Source: Chamaecrista fasciculata
Taxonomy: Eukaryota > Streptophyta > Magnoliopsida > Fabales > Fabaceae
Direction of reading: 5' to 3'
Length of the DNA: 64,000 nt
Assembly (NCBI GenBank): GCA_003254925.1
Contig: QANZ01045886.1
Span: 28,427 to 92,426, forward strand
This document shows positions 11,811-24,600 of the stretch, one piece after another. The translations under genes were made by a program, and so were the position numbers. The notes under the pieces are model-generated. The model worked only from the letters and a program-made list of their open reading frames with translations, searched no databases and was not told the DNA's origin. Within the stretch, counting starts at the first letter, position 1. Every line of letters starts with the position of its first letter.

Positions 11811-11997
11811 AAATCCTATCCAAACCAAACAAGGTTGTACTTGAGAATAAGCAACAACAACCAGGTTGAAGAATGAAACATATTAAAGGTTGTACTTGAA
11901 AAGTTTTTGTTGATCGAGGAATGAAAGATGTGATAAGAGGACCAAAAAAGAATAAGAAAAGAGGAAGAAGGGGTGAAAAAGAAAAGAAGAAGCGATA
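10647..11997. other. Spacer with microsatellites upstream of the small ORF
   Basis: The stretch holds a (TC)27 tract at 11441-11494 running into TATATA, and an (AT)n tract at about 11779-11804. The two open frames across the TC tract encode only Leu-Ser repeats and are not genes. The purine-rich stretch 11930-11997 could be the leader of the small ORF at 11998. Confidence 0.5.
11441..11494. repeat. (TC)27 microsatellite
   Basis: An uninterrupted TC dinucleotide repeat runs directly into TATATATATA. Confidence 0.95.
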
Positions 11998-12141
11998 ATG
12001 GATCAATACTTCAGATGGGCACAAGCTATGGCCACTGCATGGGGCTTCATGATGCTCCTCGCTCTCATGTGCTGTTGTCTCAGCACAAAACCCCGGCGCC
12101 ACGGTGGCGATATCATCTCCGGCAACGGCGGCTGCACCTGA
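11998..12141 (+). CDS. Putative 47-residue membrane micropeptide
   Basis: ATG to TGA gives 47 residues, starting MDQYFRWAQAMATAWG. A hydrophobic segment (about residues 8-28, containing GFMMLLALMCCCL) follows, then a basic turn (KPRRH) and a Gly-rich tail ending NGGCT. Its GC content is well above the flanks, and it follows a purine-rich leader. The Met/Cys-rich helix and positive C-terminal side suggest a single-pass membrane peptide with three adjacent Cys that could be acylated; that is inference. I do not recognise the family. A chance ORF is possible. Confidence 0.45.
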   Translation: MDQYFRWAQAMATAWGFMMLLALMCCCLSTKPRRHGGDIISGNGGCT

Positions 12142-13110
12142 TGGCGGTGGTCATGCTTGTGTTTGATTTTTTTAAAAAAGATCTTTTTTATAATCTTGAT
12201 TCTTGCATTGTATATATGTATTTATAAATTTTACAGAGATTCTTTTGTTCGTTTAGTTGTGTGTGATTATAGAAGAAGGGTTATAGTTACTTGTAGTTGT
12301 AGCATCATTGTTTTTCACTTTTTCTAATTGAACAGATGTATATAAGTAATCTGATTCTAAGCTTGAACCCCAAACAAGGTATTTATTTATTTATTTATTT
12401 TTATATTAGTTGTATCTTCTTAACTTCATGTGATATATTATATAGTTCTTTTCTTCATCTTTTTTGGTCCAAGTTAAATTATCTACAGCCAGTAATACTG
12501 AATAATTCTCTCGTAGAAGGTCCTTTAAGAGTAAATAATTGATAATTGATTACAAAAACTGAGCTTACTCCATACCCAAAATGAAAATTCAAAGTGTCTA
12601 ATATGTTTTCAACATTAGAGTCCAGAGACATTACGACAAAAATTATGGAATGATAGATATAGAATCAACCTTGTACTTCCATCAGTTTTGCAAATTATCA
12701 ATCAGCCTTCATGCACCACCCAGTCACATTAAAAACATAAGGCATGCAAAATTTGAGAGGGCACGATCAAACATTTGAGACACAATTTATTATGCTTGAA
12801 GGAACAATTTAGAAACATTAACAATTTAGAAACAATTTAGAATCCATATCTAGTCAAGAGTTATTATAGCTTCTAACACGGCAAATTTTACTGTTTCCGG
12901 AGGGGAAGACAATGAATAAGAACATGGAGGCTGAAAATTATTTGACACAACATCAGAATGCCTCCCCAAAAACAGTATTTCAAAATCACTAGCCTACTCA
13001 AGTACTCCTTATCATGATAAGGGAACATGCAGATAAATACTGAAAACTGACAGAGGCTTTGCAATCCATACTTATAATAATCTCTAATAAAATAGAACTG
13101 TTTCTCTGAA
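12142..13110. other. Spacer between convergent genes
   Basis: AT-rich. The right part (about 12550-13110) probably includes the 3' UTR of the minus-strand mitochondrial glycoprotein gene. I see no gene. Confidence 0.5.
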
Positions 13111-14988
13111 CTATGACTCAATGAATTCCTTCAGATTCTTCAGCCACATGGAGTACTCTCTGGTGTCTTTGTTGACCATATATTGATGCAAAAAGTTAGT
13201 TGTGCTGGGTTTGATCCCTCGGATCTCAAGATACTTGAGAAAAGCCTTTTGCAAATTTTCATCCAAATCTCTGCAAACAGAACAAAAACAGATATTAGGA
13301 AAAAAAAATGACAGATTATATGAAAGACTAATCCGATAATGTCACTCTTATCTATTAAAAAAAAGTCCTTACTGGAACTCAGGTCCCTCATATGCAAGCT
13401 GATCTTCAGAGTCTTCTGGCTGCTTTATTGACAAGCTATCAATGGAAATCTCATCAGGGAAAGCAGTCACACCAAACTCCAGAGTAAGCCCGTTTCGTTT
13501 GGAAATATTTACAACTAAAGGAATGCTAGAGTCACTGTGATTCTCCTCCTCTCCACCCTCACTCTCATCCTCGTCTCCTACAGATACATTCGGGATGTCT
13601 ACTTGAACTGTGATAATTTCATCCTCATATTGTCTCTTAAGGAGTATGGTTCTCTCACCAGGATTGTCTTCAATTTGAAATGGAAAATCACGTGGAATTT
13701 CTTCAACCTAAAAAATTTACACAAAAAAGGGACAATAAAATCAGTAGATAACCCACCATCAACATTAAAATCATATCAAGATCATTTCTGTTGAGCAGCA
13801 ACGCAGGATATTCCCATGATAATTTAAAGCTGCATCTGATATTCATTTCAAAGGGGGACTTTTCTATATTTTTTTACTTCGCACAAATCAGTTTATTAAA
13901 ACATCACTGCAGCCCGGGAAGCAACAAAATTCTTACAAGTAAATAAAAAACTGCAGAATTTCCACACCCCTTGTGAACAAACAATTCTTGCACAAATAAA
14001 ATTATGAAAACAAATACAGAGTACACTGTATTATAACATTCAGATACACTGAGAATGTTAAGACAGAACAATAAGATCGTGATTAAAGAACTAGTCAATT
14101 AAAAAATGTTTTTTTATCATAAACCAGACAAATATAAAAGCAAAAGATGCAGAGCTTATAACCCAAATTAGTAAATTAGTTCTCTATAGACTATAGTGCT
14201 ACTATGAGATGACAAGATTAATCATGGGGTGAAAAATAATACATACATACATATATAGGGAAAAGACAGACCAATCTCTACTTGTAACATCGGTAAAATA
14301 ATTTCTAAGAAACTGATTTTATTTTTTTTTCCTAAAAGAGAAATTTAAAATAAGCTGGAATTGAAATCTCAAGGCTCAGCCAAACAGTCAAGCAAAAGTT
14401 ACCAATTTACCAGAGATTATTTTACAGAAGATTTAAACTTGCATAACAACTCTTCTGTACAATTATTGTAGAAATCTGTTTCTTATGAACGTTTCTCTGA
14501 GATCGTTTTAAAAATGTTAACTAAATATTTTACTTGTAGTTCCGCTCTATAATTTAGGGCCCAACAATCTCAGGACACTAGTAATTTTAGTTAACTTTAA
14601 CTATATATTGGCTATATATACCATGATCCTGAAAAATTATAGCCATGATTGCTGAAGCATAACATTTCGATTAAAAACTAACAGAGGAAGAGATTAGAAA
14701 TTGAGTGAAGAAGGTTAAGAAAGTCACCCCATGATCCTCCTCCTCGGCGCACTGAATCTCGGATTCGAGGACTCCAAGTAGGCTTTCATCGGTGGTAGGC
14801 TTGGTTGCGAAGGAAGTAGCTAAGCGCAGAGAGGAGGGTACCAGGATTCGTTCGACAAGACGGTGACTGATGCCGACGGTGCGAACGGCGGAGGCTGCGC
14901 CGTGGAAGGTTGTAGGAGATGCGACGGCGCGAACTGCGAGAGGCAATAGCGATGAGGACGCGCGGCGGAGTGCGGCGTACATTGCCAT
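13111..14988 (-). CDS. Mitochondrial glycoprotein family protein (MAM33/p32-like)
   Basis: Three exons on the minus strand, 14988-14728, 13707-13373 and 13270-13111, join in frame to 251 residues with GT-AG introns. The N-terminus (MAMYAALRRASSSLLPLAV) is rich in Arg/Ser/Ala with no acids, as in a mitochondrial presequence. The body carries the acidic family pattern: IPRDFPFQIEDNPG, then an Asp/Glu/Ser-rich stretch, then EFGVTAFPDEI, then the C-terminal region EFQDLDENLQKAF and KPSTTNFLH. MAM33/p32 proteins are trimeric acidic matrix proteins linked to mitochondrial gene expression and assembly. The length is close to Arabidopsis members (about 250). The first ATG at 14988 gives the presequence. 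The gene is convergent with the small ORF on +. Confidence 0.93.
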
Positions 14989-16259
14989 TTTTCTGCTTGA
15001 AGAAGAAGAGAAGAGAAGAGGGTTTTACAGAAGAAGAGGGTTTAGTGTGACAGAGCTAGGGTTTTAGTGTTCTCTTGTTTCATTTATAAGCTCAACTAGT
15101 CACGTGACAGTCATCAGATGACCGCCAATATGATTTTGACAAAACTACTCATTTCCTCTCCAAAGTTTACATCAACGTCAATTTTGTCCCAATGTTTCAC
15201 ATTTTGATCAATTTTATTATTTGCTTTTACTTTAGCCAAATATTAACGATAAAATATATGTGGCTAATGATATGTAATGTAAAATTGATAGAAAAAAAAC
15301 TCAAATCTTAACCTAAATTGAAAAACAAGATGATGTCAATATCTCATTGTCATTAATTTATTGCAAGAAGTTAGTCAAAGAATAAAATTGACAAAAATAT
15401 AAAATATTAGGGCCAAAATTAACTGTAAAAAAGTTAAGGACTAAATTGACAATGGGTATAAAATTTGGGAATGAAATTAGTGATTTGCATAAATATTTTT
15501 GTTTGGTGGGTAACAACGGGTGAGTTCTGCTCAATATTGAAAAGGAGATATTGACAATGGAGTGGAATCATAAAAATAATGTTTGAGTAACTTGAAACCA
15601 TCTAAAAATAAGGACAAATCAAGCCCTAAAATCATTCTTTAACCAAAAAGTAAAAAATGATCAAAAACCACTATTAAACCCAATTTGACTTTATTTGTTG
15701 ACAATCTTAACCGGACAAAAAAAAAACTCGCAAAAAAACTCATAACTCTGAACTTGCCCCAATCAAATTTGAAATGAGAGATATAACTAACTTCACTTGT
15801 TTGACTATGAAACGAACAACTCACTTTGAAAATCAATTTGACTTTATTTGCTAACGATTCTAGCGAGATAAAGAAAAGACTCATCATGAATAACATGTGA
15901 CTCCAAACTCGTCGTAATCGAACTTAAAACGAGAGAAATATAATCACATTACTAGATTGCAACTTATCCCATAGATAAATGACAAAATTGTGCTATGGCC
16001 AAAGTAAAGATAAGCATAATACATAAAAAAAATCAAATTAACTTTACCAAAAAATTATGGTTCAATTAACAATAAAAGCTGAGTAGGTGAGAAGGCTCCA
16101 AATTAGATCAACACATTGTAGGAAGAGATGAGAAATCTTAACTGTGTGTAAGTCTCAGATCAGATTAAATGATCGTCGGTAATAGAGTCCATATACCAAT
16201 AATCCCAAAAAAAATATCAAATAACTGACATAAAATTGACCAAAAACAAAACTTTTTAC
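14989..16259. other. Spacer with decayed palindromic-core repeat
   Basis: The leader and promoter of the minus-strand gene occupy the left part. About 15160-15960 is a worn repeat; its core (15640-15960) has paired 'tttgactttatttgct' and 'gaaatgagagatat' motifs. The same core is found near 25200-25500, 36340-36600, 37600-37890, 60340-60600 and 63535-63790. No gene is visible. Confidence 0.5.
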
Positions 16260-16394
16260 ATAGATTCGGATCATCACTTTGATTGAGAGAAGGCTCTCAG
16301 CAAGGAAATTTGTGTTAAACACATTCATTCACAAGATCCAGTAGCAGATGGATTTACCAAGCCTTCAACTTCTCGTTTCTCAAAACTAAGAGTG
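16260..16394 (+). pseudogene. Ty1-copia RNase H C-terminal remnant
   Basis: A frame with one internal TGA (16284-16286) reads IDSDHHFD, stop, EKALSKEICVKHIHS, then QDPVADGFTKPSTSRFSKLR. This is the C-terminal part of a copia polyprotein (family pattern HIPTQDQVADxFTKPL). No LTR or upstream pol is attached. A shorter copy lies at 21553-21630 in the equivalent place downstream of the next AKR gene, so it was duplicated together with the gene. Confidence 0.8.
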
Positions 16395-16474
16395 TTTCAA
16401 TATATGCAGTCTCAAACAAGGGAAAGTTAGCGGGTGCTTAAGTTTATTAGTAGTTTTACTCAACTAAAAACTGC

Positions 16475-19400
16475 TTAGATTTCACCATCCCAGAGTTCCT
16501 CAACAGATCTATAGGCTCCATAAGTTTCATGGACAAAAAAGTGAGCCTTGAATGATCTTGTCTGCAACAACAAAAACTACACTATGTCAGAACTCAAAAC
16601 CAGGTTTCTGTAAAAACAATCACCATAACCACTTATACCATACTCATTATCTCAAAAAGCCATAAAACATACAAAACTTTTATTCAGAACCAATTCCTAT
16701 TCTCTATCCAGAAAAGAATAGGAAAAAATGTAGTGCCTTGGTCAGAGGATCAAAATCCAAAATCAGGCCCAGTATAAAACAGGTAAAGAGCCGACACACA
16801 GTTGTGTGTGTGTGTGCGTATACAAGTATATAAGGGGGAATACATAGTAAGATAACTGAATTTACAATTGTAACTGGAAAGGTGAATTCATGACCTTCGG
16901 AACTTACATGACAGATCAAAATTAGAAAAACAACGACTTGGCATGTTATTCTAGGTTAGACCATTCATGCAAGATTCAAATATCAAAATTTTAATGCTAA
17001 GAGAGGGCTAAATATTTCCTAAATACTTTATTTTACATATATAGTTACATGTTAATGTATTCAAGTCTTAGTACTTAAAATACTGAGTATGAAAGCTAAC
17101 AATTAACCTGTTGAATCTCTGAAAATTTAGCAAATAAGTCCTCAGGTATTGACCAGTTGAAAACATCAAAGTTCTCCTTTATCCTTTCCTCCTTGGTACT
17201 CTTGGGAAGGACACTATGACCCATTTGCAGTCCCCAGCGAAGAGCTACCTGTGCAGGAGTTTTCTTTAATTTCTCAGCAACCATATTCAGAATTGGATGC
17301 TTCAGAACATCACACTGAATCGAGGTAGTTCCAGGAGAACCCAAAGGTGCATATGCCTAGCCATATCCAATCAGAAGGCCATAGTCAAAGAAGAAAATTT
17401 CAGATAAATAACATAATTTCTTAATTACAAGTTATATACTAACATAGTATATAACAACCATTTCTTGAGGAGATATGATAAAAGTCATTCAATTTGAGAT
17501 TTGAAAACTTACGGAAAGGTGGACACCTTTGGAGTTGCAAAAAGCCCGCAACTTGTCCTGCTGCCATGAAGGATGACACTCTACTTGGTTGACAGCAGGA
17601 GGAATGCGTGCCACCTCCAGCAAATCCCTTAGCTTCTTGGATGAGAAGTTGCTTACACCTATAGCCCGAGCCTTGCTAGAGTCATAAAGTTTTTCCATGG
17701 CCTTCCATGTGCTAGGTATGTTGGGTTGCAGGAGGTTCTCAGGCTTAATGCCCACAGATCCTTTCTTCATTGGAGCAGGCCAGTGGATCTAAAAAGGAAA
17801 AATCATCAACTTAGAACTGATCATATCATAAATACACTATCTATGATACAGAAAGAAGTTGAGTAATTTGAGTATGCCATATGAATTGCCTAAAATCTAA
17901 TAAAATATTGAAGTTCAAGAAAATATGTGGCACAACTAGTTGCTAAAAGAGAATGCAAATTAAACTAGTTTTAGAATTTTTAAAATTTCAAATGACACAT
18001 CAAAAGGGTGTTTCTTAGAATTTCATCTTGCTCTGCAAATTTTGAAATAATATTAGGACTCAACTAAGATAAAGTTCCTTGTAATTGGAGGAACCTAATA
18101 GCAAAGATATATTAGCGAGAGTGTATTAAAGACACCCATGGGAAAAAATATACATAATTCTTATAATTTGAGGAACCTAATAGCAAAGATATAAGGAACT
18201 TTGCCTAAGTTTCTATAGAATATTAAATCTAGACAGAATAATCACCAGATGTACCCAGAAGCAAACAGATGCTCCAATGATTTCAATATCTGGAATTTTA
18301 AGTCATACTAACATACGAGGTATAAGTCCACATAATCAAGCTGCAAGTCTCCCAAAGTTCTGTCCAATGCTTCTGGTACATCTTCTGGAGCATGACAGGT
18401 ATTCCTGCAGATAACCATAACTTCAGCCATAGGCAATTGTTGGATTATAGACAAGATGAAATGTTCACAATTGCATGATTCTATTTGCATAATTTTAGCT
18501 TAAGGGGTGAAAAACAAGTGAAATCACAATGAAAAATAGAACATACCAGAGTTTGGAGGTAATCCACAAATCCTCACGTTTCACGACACCCTCCTCAAAC
18601 AGATTTTTCAACACTGAACCAATCTGCAAACAAAAGATAGAATCATTTGCAATATTCATGATGATGTATATTAACATTTTGGGTATAAGGTATATGCAGT
18701 TGTTGATAGTTACACTCAAATCAGTAACTAACCCCGTACTGAAGTTAATCAAAAGATCAGCTGGAAAGGGAATAGTTGTGGTAGATATTGATGAAAGACC
18801 CTGATTTATTGAAAATAACTTCAGCTAGCTAGGGATTGTGTGGAATTGGGATGAAATGACATCATGAAATAAAATCAAAGTTTGCAAGAATTAGGGTCAA
18901 CACAAATTTTAATAATTACCTCCTTTTCATTGCCATATATCTGAGCACAATCAATATGTCGATAGCCAGCCTGCAATTACCATGTGAAGTTATTTAGTTG
19001 AATGCCAAAGAAAGCTAGATTAGAATGATCAAACGAATAAGCAAGAAAGATTATATCCAAAGTCACTCAGTCAAGCTCTACGCTCTTTTTGCTTCAATGA
19101 TCTCATTCATCTCAAGCAATCAAAAAAGTGAAACAACAAAGCCACATGCTATTCCTGTCGGCAACTTGAACCTAAGATCTTTCCTCAAATTACAACTCAC
19201 TTAATGATTTGATTCTTGCACTGAAACTCTTAAAATTCACTAACAATCAAACAATTTGCTCTAAAATTCAAAACTCAGTCGGGCCAAGCAATGTTAGTAA
19301 AACGCATACTCACAAGTCACATCTCAAATTTCAACTGTTCCATATTCTCGAAGCTTGAAAGAGATTTCACACATGAAAAATAAGAAATGAAAAACAGAAA

Positions 19401-19544
19401 TCACGAGAAATAGAAATGGACCTTGATGGCAGCAGCGACAGCGTCGCCGACGAGACCAGGAGGTGCCTTCCATGTTCCTAAACCAACGGAAGGGATCTGC
19501 GCTCCAGTGTTTAACTGGAAGAATCGAATCTCGTTGTTCGCCAT
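16475..19544 (-). CDS. Aldo-keto reductase family 4C, copy 1
   Basis: Seven exons (minus strand) encode 316 residues: 19544-19422, 18970-18920, 18623-18547, 18404-18317, 17788-17513, 17356-17108 and 16561-16475. All introns are GT-AG and in phase. The protein is a cytosolic-type (beta/alpha)8 NADPH-dependent carbonyl reductase. The catalytic tetrad is complete: Asp48 and Tyr53 ([14 protein letters not shown]), Lys82 (ITSKLW) and His115 (YLIHWP). The coenzyme motif [15 protein letters not shown] is present, and the protein ends EELWDGEI. It closely resembles Arabidopsis AKR4C9, which detoxifies reactive aldehydes and ketones under stress. The exact substrate cannot be read from sequence. The start ATG gives the family N-terminus [15 protein letters not shown]. 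It shares a long stretch of near identity with copy 2, including introns. Confidence 0.94.
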
Positions 19545-20292
19545 TATTTCTATTTTCTCTGTTCTCAACTCTCACTCACCAAACAGAAATGGACGAACGA
19601 CTATAGAAGAAAGACAAGAGAAGGCCGAAGCAGCAAACAGTGAGTCACAGTTACTCCTTCATTTTGGGGGTTTAAGGGGCAAAACAAAAGTAAGGGTACT
19701 ATTTTGAATTTTTTTTTTTTATTTCCTAGCAATAAAATTTATTAAAATAATCTTGTTTGAGTTATTATTTTTTTTTTGATATTATAATTTGGTATCCTGT
19801 TCTATGGACAAATTCACTTTGGTATCCTGTTTTTTTAACTATGAACATTTTGGTACTTAAATTTATTTTTCTGTTAAATTTTGACGGCGAAGGCACACAT
19901 GCCCATCATGTGCATAGCAAAAACATTCAAATGTCTATTTTTCTCTCATTTTTCACCATTCAAAGCTAGAACACTCAAAAATCGTGAGAAACACTAAGAT
20001 TCAAAGTGAGAGGATTTTGAAGTGCTTTACCGTTTGAATCGTGAAAAATGAGAGAAAAATAGACATTTGAGTGTTTTTACTATGCACGTAATGTTTACAT
20101 GCGACTTCGGCGTCAAAACTTAACATAAAAATAAATTTGGGTACCAAAGTGTTAATAATGCAAATAGCATGGTACTAAAGTGTCACTTTTGAAAGAACAA
20201 AGTACTATAGTAAAAACAGTCTATAGAATAAGGTACAAAGAGTAATTTACTCTTTTCTTTTTGGAACAAAGTTTGAGTTATTATTAGATATA
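19545..20292. other. Spacer with decayed GGGTAAATT-type repeat
   Basis: The upstream side of AKR copy 1 (to about 19640) resembles that of copy 2 and contains the leader. About 19770-20255 is an inverted repeat: 'tttggtatcctgttcta' on the left and 'agaataaggtacaaag' on the right, with a hairpin at about 19925-20080 around 'agaaaaatagacatttga'. No gene is seen. Confidence 0.5.
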
Positions 20293-20685
20293 GGTCAAAG
20301 TGCACTTTTGATCTCATAACTTATGCTCAGATCTCAATTTAGTCTCATAACTTTTCTTGTTGTACTTTTGGTTCCATATCTTTTGGCTAGGTTGCAGAAC
20401 TAGTCTCATATCTTTGCAAAATGTTTCACTGTCAGTCCCATCTAACTCAAATATATGAAACCAATTATGCACCTAACCAAAATATATAAGATCAATTCTA
20501 TAACTTGACCAAAAGATATGAGAACAGATCTGCAACGTGACCTAAAGACATGAGACCAAAAGCGCAACACAACTAAATTTGCAACTTCAACAAAAGATAT
20601 AGAACAAAAAATGTAACAAAAAAATTTATAAGATTAAATTGAGACTTGAGCAAAAGTTATAAGACAAAAAAAAACACTTTTCGCC
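20293..20685. mobile_element. Non-autonomous MULE-type MITE, 393 bp
   Basis: It starts GGTCAAAGTGCACTTTTG and ends AACACTTTTCGCC. It is bounded by the exact 9-bp duplication TTAGATATA (20284-20292 and 20686-20694). The arms carry 'tctcataac' / 'ttataagac' units. It belongs to the same broad family as 1483-1849. Confidence 0.85.
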
Positions 20686-20694
20686 TTAGATATA

Positions 20695-21177
20695 ATATAA
20701 ATACATCTCTGAAAAAAATATTTTAACTTAATTTGTAAAAGATTCAACCTTCCAGAGCACATTATCATTATCTCCGGCACACATTTATGGCCTTCAATTC
20801 ATAACTTCATCATATAGGAAACGCCCTGGCATACTAGTGAGGGAAGAACCCATGTACACCGGAAAAGAGTGCGCAAGGTGATTCTTGAAAATTGTTTGTC
20901 ACTTTTTTTAAAAAAAAAAAAAAAACTTTACATTAATTTTCAATTTCGCTTTTAATATTTATTACAGTTAATTTTATATTAAAAATATCATATTTTGATC
21001 GATTTTAGACTTAACTTATATAATGTTTCATATATATCTTTACCATAAGATTACCTAATAACAATAAAACATGTAATAAAATTAGTTTACATAACTAACA
21101 ACTAAAGGGAGAAAATGTTAATAAAGTTTGTGATTAGGAAACTTTATGATAAACATATAAAAAATTTTATTTAAGTT
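20695..21177. other. AT-rich spacer
   Basis: Nothing recognisable beyond poly-A runs (about 20910-20924). Confidence 0.45.
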
Positions 21178-21400
21178 TATTAATAGTTAGTATTACTCTT
21201 TGGGATAGTTAGCTTTACCTTCTGATCAGTTAGAATTAACTACTATAGAAATACTCTAGCATAACATACAGAGTTCATTTCTCAGCCAATTTTCTCCCTT
21301 CTCTAGGCTCTTTCTTTGAGTACTAACAAATGAGAACATTGAAATCGATAATTATTCATCAGTATTGTAGTTTAGCAACCATAAAGATTTCCCAATGAAC
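21178..21400. repeat. LTR-like fragment downstream of AKR copy 2
   Basis: This is about 220 bp shared with 27535-27755 downstream of copy 3. Both contain 'actctttgggatagttagc' and 'cagagttcatttctcag', and a TATA-like box intact at 27596-27605 (TATATAAATA) but altered here. The layout (TATA, then a pyrimidine-rich 'ttctcccttctctaggct') looks like the U3-R-U5 part of a copia LTR; this is inference. Confidence 0.5.
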
Positions 21401-21475
21401 ATATTTAATCATGAGTCCTTCATATTCAGAAACATGTCAGCTCACTTATTTATCTTACATGACCTTAAATATGCA

Positions 21476-21550
21476 CACTCCATTGGATTTACCTAAAGTA
21501 TGCAATTTCAACTGCTTCCAAGAAGGATGGCATTCCACTTGGATAACATT
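21476..21550 (-). pseudogene. AKR exon-5 relic
   Basis: On the minus strand it reads [21 protein letters not shown], matching AKR exon 5 ([20 protein letters not shown]). Only this small piece survives. It breaks at its 5' side directly into the copia remnant at 21553. A longer version is at 27834-27917. Confidence 0.75.
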
Positions 21551-21552
21551 AA

Positions 21553-21630
21553 CACATTCATTCACAAGATCAATTAGCAGATGGATTTACCAAGCCTTCA
21601 TCAACTTCTCGTTTCTCAAAACTAAGAGTG
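21553..21630 (+). pseudogene. Ty1-copia RNase H remnant (second copy)
   Basis: Twenty-six open codons read HIHSQDQLADGFTKPSS then TSRFSKLRV, the same piece as at 16320-16394 plus one extra Ser codon. It abuts the AKR relic at 21476-21550, so the retroelement fragment landed inside the relic exon. Confidence 0.8.
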
Positions 21631-21690
21631 CTTCAACATATACATTCTCAAAACTATGTTTATCAGTAGTTTTACTCAACCAAAAACTGC

Positions 21691-24600
21691 TTAGATTTCA
21701 CCATCCCAGAGTTCCTCAAGAGATCTATAGGCTCCAGAAGTTTCATGGACATAAAAAGTAGCCTTGAATGATCTTGTCTGCAACAACAAAAAATACACTA
21801 TATCAGAACTCAAAACCAGGTCTGTGTCAAAAAAATCATCATAACCTCTTATACCATACTCATTATCTCAAAAAGCCATAAAACTCACAAAGCATTTAGT
21901 CAGAAGCAATTCCTATTCTCTATCCAGAAAAGAAAAGGGAAAAATGTAGTGCCTTGGTCAGAGGATCAAAATCTAAAATCAGGCCCAGTATAGTATAAAA
22001 CAGGTGAGAGCCGACAAACAGTTGTGTGTGTGTGTATACAAGTATATAAGGGGGAATACATAGTGAGATCACTGAATTTACAAGCGTAACTGCAAAGGTG
22101 AATTCATGACCTTTGGAACTTGCATGACTGATCAAAATTAGAAAAACAACGACTGGGCATGTTATTCTTGATTAGACCATTTATGCAACATCCAAATATC
22201 AAAATTTTAATGCTTAGAGAGGGCTAAATATTTCCTAAATACTTTATTTTACATATTTAGTAACATGTTAATGTATTCAAGTCTTAGTACTAAAAAGACT
22301 GAGTATGAAAGCTAACAATTAACCTGTTGAATCTCTGAAAATTTAGCAAATAAGTCCTCAGGAATTGACCAGTTGAAAACATCAAAGTTCTCCTTTATCC
22401 TTTCCTCCTTGGTACTCTTGGGAAGGACACTATGACCCATTTGCAGTCCCCAGCGAAGAGCTACCTGTGCAGGAGTTTTCCCTAATTTTTCAGCAACCAT
22501 ATTCAGAATTGGATGCTTCAGAACATCACTCTGAATCGAGGTGGTCCCAGGAGAACCCAAAGGTGCATATCCCTATCCATATCCAATCAGAAGGCCATAG
22601 TCAAAGAAGAAAATTTCAGATAAATAAGATAATTTCTTAATTCCAAGTTGCCAACTGTCAGAGTGTGGTACTAACATAGTATATGACAACCATTTCTTGG
22701 GGAGATATGATAAAATTCATTCAATTTGAGATTTGAAAACTTACGGAAAGGTGGACACCTTTGGAGTTGCAAAAAGCCCGCAACTTGTCCTGCTGCCATG
22801 AAGGATGACACTCTACCTGGTTGACAGCAGGAGGAATGCGTGCCACCTCCAGCAAATCCCTTAGCTTCTTGGATGAGAAATTGCTTACACCTATAGCTCG
22901 AGCCTTGCCAGAGTCATAAAGTTTTTCCATGGCCTTCCATGTGCTAGGTATGTTGGGTTGCACGAGGTTCTCAGGCTTAAGGCCTACAGATCCTTTCTTC
23001 ATTGGAGCAGGAGAGTGGATCTAAAAAGGCAAAATCATCAATTTAGAGCTGATCATATCACAAATACACTCTCTATGATACAGAAAGAAGTTGAGTAATT
23101 TGAGTATGCTATATGAATTGCCTAAAATCTTATAAAATATTGAAGTTCATGAAAATATGTGGCACAACAAGTTGCTAAAAATAAAAGTTTAGGGTAAAAG
23201 AGAAAGTACCGGGGGGGGAATATTTTTGTGCATATAGCATTTTCTGAAACATTATGGGATGTGATCTATGTACCAAACTTTAATTGTAGCCTACAACAAG
23301 AGAATGCAAATTAAACTAGTTTTAGAATTTTAAAAATATCACATGGCACATCAAAAGGGTATTTCTTAGAATTTCATTTTGCTCTGCAAATTTTGAAATA
23401 ATATTAGGACTCAACTTAGATAAAGTTCCTTATATAGTTCTATCTTTGATATGAGGTTCACTAAAAAACAGAGGACACATGCGAAAAAAACTTGTGCACG
23501 ACCAATTATGTTAGCGAGAGTGTATTGAAGACACCCATTTTTCTATGACCAATCTTATAAGAGAAAAAAATATACATAATTCTTATAATTGGAGGAACCT
23601 GATAGCAAAAATATAAGGAACTTTGCATAAGTTTCTATATAATATTAAATCTAGACAGAATAATCACCAGATGTACTCAGAAGCAAATGGATGCTCCAAT
23701 AAATTCAATATCTGGAATTTTAAGTGATACTACATACGAGGTATAAATCCACATAATCAAGCTGCAAGTCTCTCAAAGTTCTGTCCAATGCTTCTGGTAC
23801 ATCTTCTGGAGCATGACAGGTATTCCTGCAGATAACCATAACTTCAGCCATAGGCAATTGTTGGATTATAGACAAGATGAAGTTCACAATTGCATGATTC
23901 TATTTGCATAATTTTAGTTTTAGGGTGAAAAACAAGGGAAATCACAATTAAAAAAAATAGAACAAACCAGAGTTTCGATGTAATCCACAAATCCTCACGT
24001 TTCACGACACCCTCCTCAAACAGATTTCTCAATACTGAACCAATCTGCAAACAAAAGATAAAATCATTTGCAGTATTCATGATGATGTCTATTGACATTT
24101 TGGGTATAAGGTATATGCAGCCGTTGATAATTACACTCAAACAGTAACTAACCCTGTACTGAAGATAATCAAAAGATCAGCCGGAAAGTGAATAGTTGTG
24201 GTGGATACTGATGAAAGACCAAGATTTATTGAAAATGACTTCAGCTAGCTAGGGATTGTGTGGAATTGGGATGATATGACATCATGAAATAAAATCAAAG
24301 TTTGCATGAATTAGGGTCAACACAAATTTTAATAATTACCTCCGTTTCATTGCCATATATCTGAGCACAATCAATATGTCGATAACCAGCCTGCAAGGCA
24401 GCAATTATTTAGTTGAATGCCAGAGAAAGCTAGATTAGAATGATCAAACGAATAAGCAAGAAAGATTATATCCAAAGTCACTCAGTCAAGCTCTACATTC
24501 TTTTTGACTTTATGATCTTATTCATCTCAAGCAATCAAAAAAGTGAAACAACAAAGCCACATGTTATTCCTGTCAGCAACTTGAACCTAAAAATCTTTCC

